Source: Pedobacter namyangjuensis (GTDB taxonomy: Bacteria; Bacteroidota; Bacteroidia; Sphingobacteriales; Sphingobacteriaceae). Taken from it: a DNA stretch of 64,000 nucleotides. Below are positions 61,575 to 64,000 of this stretch, piece by piece. Below the pieces are notes generated by a model. That model made no database searches and was not told where the DNA came from. It saw nothing but the letters and a program-made list of their open reading frames with translations. The position numbers and the translations under genes were made by a program. Where the stretch lies: the NCBI RefSeq assembly GCF_003313325.1, contig NZ_QMHQ01000001.1, positions 372,001 to 436,000 of the forward strand, written 5' to 3'. Each line of letters starts with the position of its first letter. Within the stretch, counting starts at the first letter, position 1.

Positions 61575-61607
61575 AAAGTCTGGGAGTTAATAGCTCCTGG
61601 ACTTTTT
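61575..61607 (+). terminator. Rho-independent terminator after the DUF6249 gene
   Basis: AAAGTC (61575-61580) with GACTTT (61600-61605) and GGAG (61583-61586) with CTCC (61594-61597) form an interrupted stem, followed by T residues. Confidence 0.75.
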
Positions 61608-61650
61608 GATTCCATATCTTCGGAATTACGGTATTCAAGACTTTTCCGAC

Positions 61651-62076
61651 TCACAAAGGTTTTGGTAAAATTGCAACCGTAAGTCTGCTAACGCAACTCA
61701 TTTTGCCTTTGTCATTATAAATTTTTATTTCCCAGATATGTGTTTTGCCACCAATGTGCAAAGGTTTGCAAATTCCGGTAACATGGCCAGAACTTACGGG
61801 CCGAAGGTGGTTTGCGTTAACTTCCAAGCCAACGGCAATATATTTTTCTGGGTTTATGCACATGTAGCTGGCAATGCTGCCCAAGGTTTCTGCTAAAACT
61901 ACCGAGGCGCCACCATGCAAAATTCCAGCAGGTTGATGTGTACGTTCGTCAACCGGCATGGTTGCAGACACGCTATCATCAGTAATTTCTGTAAACTCAA
62001 TCCCCAAAACAGCGCCTATGTGATTTTTTGGTCTGTTGTTTAACATTTTGGGAGTAAACGGTTTAAACCAAATCAT
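61651..62076 (-). CDS. Hotdog-fold thioesterase (PaaI/YdiI-like)
   Basis: A 141-residue cytosolic acyl-CoA thioesterase of the hotdog fold. The DERTHQPAGILHGGASVVLAETLGS segment (key residues H, Q, G, H, G, G, E) is the active-site block, and EVNANHLRP the usual strand. Substrate unknown; similar proteins act on phenylacetyl-CoA, DHNA-CoA or other acyl-CoA. The gene overlaps the DinB gene by four bases. Confidence 0.9.
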   Translation of the reverse strand: MIWFKPFTPKMLNNRPKNHIGAVLGIEFTEITDDSVSATMPVDERTHQPAGILHGGASVVLAETLGSIASYMCINPEKYIAVGLEVNANHLRPVSSGHVTGICKPLHIGGKTHIWEIKIYNDKGKMSCVSRLTVAILPKPL

Positions 62077-62576
62077 AAATATCTTTCGTTAATAATATTT
62101 GTGTGATGCTGTACGTGTCCGGCAAGTATAAAAACCAGAGCCCTAACGGTAATATGTTGGTTGTTTGAATGGCCATTTCTGTTTAACTCATCTTCGGTTA
62201 AAGAATTAATTAAAAACATGTTTGCCTTTCTAAGCAAAGCGAATTCTTCGCCTAAGCTAAACAAACTTCTGTCCTTAAAATGTGCGTTTAAAACATACGC
62301 ATCTTCGTCAAAGCTATTTAAATTGGCCTTCTCATTTCTAGCGAAGCTCGTAAGGCGAAACACCATAATTCTTTCGGTATCTATTATATGGCCAACCATT
62401 TCTTTAATGGTCCATTTGCCAGGCGCATAAGCATAATCGCCTTTTTCTACTAGCGTATTAATAAAGTTTGGAAAACTTGTAGCCTGTTGCTCAAGCATTT
62501 CGGCCACATCGCCCTCAACTAAACTGATATAACCTTTATACCACTCTGGGTAATCCTGTGTTTGTGGTCGGTTCAT
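62073..62576 (-). CDS. DinB superfamily protein
   Basis: A 167-residue four-helix bundle protein. The YAPGKWTIKEMVGHIIDTERIMVFR block with His near 66 and the later ILAGHVQHHTNII block (HxxxH) give the three His metal site of the DinB/YfiT fold. Some relatives are thiol- or damage-related enzymes; the role here is unknown. It overlaps the downstream thioesterase by four bases and the upstream kinase end by 41 bases, so all three are one transcript. Confidence 0.87.
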   Translation of the reverse strand: MNRPQTQDYPEWYKGYISLVEGDVAEMLEQQATSFPNFINTLVEKGDYAYAPGKWTIKEMVGHIIDTERIMVFRLTSFARNEKANLNSFDEDAYVLNAHFKDRSLFSLGEEFALLRKANMFLINSLTEDELNRNGHSNNQHITVRALVFILAGHVQHHTNIINERYL

Positions 62577-63765
62577 AAGTAATACTGCTTTTTAATATAA
62601 TTCTAAAAGTTGTGCCTTTCCCTATTTCGGAATCCTTTACAAATATTTGCCCGCTATGGTAATTTTCTACCATTCTCTTGGTTAAAGATAAACCCAAGCC
62701 CCAACCGCGTTTTCTGGTGGTGTAGCCTGGCTGAAAAACGGTATCGAATTTAGATTTTGGTATGCCTCTTCCAGTATCGCTAACATCTATAAAAACCTCT
62801 TCTTTGGCTAAGTTTTCTATAATGTTAACCGAAATTGTACCTTCATTTTCAATCGCGTTAGCCGCGTTTTTAAGTAGGTTTTCTATTACCCAATCAAATA
62901 GCGGAATGCTGAGCATTGCCCTAACTTGCGCATCGCCGGTTATGTTAAAAACAATTTTATCCGAAGTTCTAATTTTAAAGTAGTTGATGAAATTTTCGAT
63001 AACTACATAAACCACATGATCTTCCAATATTGGTTTCGAACCTATTTTTGAGAACCTGTCGGTAATAATTTCCAATCGATGGATGTCGTTTTGCATCTCT
63101 CCAATTAACGGATCGTCTTCGGCGTCGAATTTAGCTTTCATTAGCTCTACCCAAGCCATTAAGGAAGAAATTGGCGTGCCCAATTGGTGCGCTGTTTCTT
63201 TGGCCATGCCCACCCAAACCTGGTCTTGCTCTGCACGGCGAGCCGAGCTAAAAGCTACATAAGCTGCTATGATAAAAAGCCCTATGACGCCCAATTGTAT
63301 ATAAGGAAAAAACCTCAATTGTGTTAAAATAAAAGAGTCTTTGTAGTACGCAATCAGTTTTTCATCGTCTATTCCTTGCATTACCAATGGTTTATGTTGC
63401 TCTTTCATCTTTGCCAATTGCCTAACAAAATATAGGGAGTCGTAAACCTTTGTGTCATTAGAACTGTAGAAAGTCTTATTGGTATCCAACCCATCCCAGA
63501 TAAATATAGAGCCATCGGTTTTGGTAACGATTACATCCATCTTGGCATTTTTCTTAATGGTTTCGAAAATTTCAGAAAATTGCTCGTTATCGTACATGCG
63601 CATTTGCTGTTCTGCCACTTTAACCCAAAGTTGAAACTGGGCTGCTTCCTCACGCTCCATCTTTTTAACAAAGAAACCAGAGTAAAATACAGAAGCTCCG
63701 CCAATTACGATTGCAAAAATTAATAGGAAGAATTTCCAGCGACGCTTTTTTTGGTATGGATTCAT
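62536..63765 (-). CDS. Membrane sensor histidine kinase
   Basis: A 409-residue inner-membrane kinase. Two membrane segments (about 12-34 and 150-172) enclose an extracytoplasmic sensing domain. The phospho-acceptor H193 lies in AKETAHQLGTPIS, an H-box of the HQLGTP type, and ATP-binding boxes N (VIENLLKNAANAIE), G1 (DTGRGIP) and G2 (GWGLGLS) follow. No HAMP domain is evident. No response regulator gene is adjacent. Its 3' end overlaps the DinB gene. Confidence 0.92.
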   Translation of the reverse strand: MNPYQKKRRWKFFLLIFAIVIGGASVFYSGFFVKKMEREEAAQFQLWVKVAEQQMRMYDNEQFSEIFETIKKNAKMDVIVTKTDGSIFIWDGLDTNKTFYSSNDTKVYDSLYFVRQLAKMKEQHKPLVMQGIDDEKLIAYYKDSFILTQLRFFPYIQLGVIGLFIIAAYVAFSSARRAEQDQVWVGMAKETAHQLGTPISSLMAWVELMKAKFDAEDDPLIGEMQNDIHRLEIITDRFSKIGSKPILEDHVVYVVIENFINYFKIRTSDKIVFNITGDAQVRAMLSIPLFDWVIENLLKNAANAIENEGTISVNIIENLAKEEVFIDVSDTGRGIPKSKFDTVFQPGYTTRKRGWGLGLSLTKRMVENYHSGQIFVKDSEIGKGTTFRIILKSSITYEPTTNTGLPRVV

Positions 63766-63863
63766 ATCAGATTAGGGCAAATTACAAAATAGCTTTCAAA
63801 AATCTACAACTAGAAACATAATCAGCTTATGATTTTTTGTTGTGACTAAAAAAATGATGATAG

Positions 63864-64000
<137 letters not shown>

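Overview
This is an AT-rich chromosomal window from a member of the Bacteroidota, most likely Sphingobacteriaceae (Pedobacter-like). The reasons are the promoters (-33 TTG, -7 TAnnTTTG, few Shine-Dalgarno sites), a fused lpxC-fabZ gene, a PorX-type response regulator of the type IX secretion system, many DUF families typical of the phylum, and dispersed intergenic repeats of the GTCATTGCGAGC / GCTGAA-TTCAGC kind. I see no rRNA, tRNA, CRISPR array, phage or insertion sequence. It reads as mostly core chromosome with small accessory clusters. Both edges cut genes: a phosphodiester glycosidase-like gene on the left and gltX on the right.

Layout. 1-4651: secreted hydrolases on the minus strand. 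4701-10630: a tight six-gene plus-strand run (PBP4-type peptidase, esterase, GH18 lipoprotein, AONS-like PLP enzyme, histidine phosphatase, MFS carrier), convergent with a VanX-like D-Ala-D-Ala dipeptidase and alanine dehydrogenase. 12608-14661: tsaE and porX. 14763-20973: HD hydrolase, lpxD, lpxC-fabZ, lpxA, an ABC ATPase, a probable small RNA and efp. 21082-26166: folate cyclo-ligase, a small ORF, hutG-hutI, a lipoprotein, exonuclease III and a cyclophilin. 26418-32472: a metal-handling cluster with three MxCxxC proteins, one fused to an AraC-type DNA-binding domain, plus a DUF3347 protein, a probable outer-membrane protein, YceI, a DODA-type dioxygenase and a DUF305 protein. 33022-41709: aldehyde dehydrogenase, a degenerate FAD/SLH-like protein, an M14 pseudo-peptidase beside an intact M14 peptidase, and an S9 peptidase. 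42079-43285: peroxiredoxin, thioredoxin and a DUF6952 protein. 43460-47565: a small lipoprotein, small membrane proteins, a GNAT enzyme and PEP carboxylase. 47784-52332: an EmrB-EmrA-TolC-type tripartite efflux operon led by its TetR regulator. 52475-64000: an orphan TPR LytS-type kinase, a GH9-deacetylase fusion, a DUF2911 protein, an ECF sigma factor with its probable anti-sigma factor, an SMR exporter, a Crp/Fnr regulator, a thioesterase, a DinB protein, a histidine kinase and gltX.

Most notable: a perfect 26-bp palindrome that fills the spacer between the -33 and -7 boxes of the TetR-efflux operon; a zinc-peptidase paralogue that has lost all three zinc ligands; an HMA-AraC fusion regulator inside a metal cluster; a promoter-to-terminator unit of about 185 nt with no ORF before efp; and several -7 boxes so close to ATG codons that the mRNAs should be leaderless.
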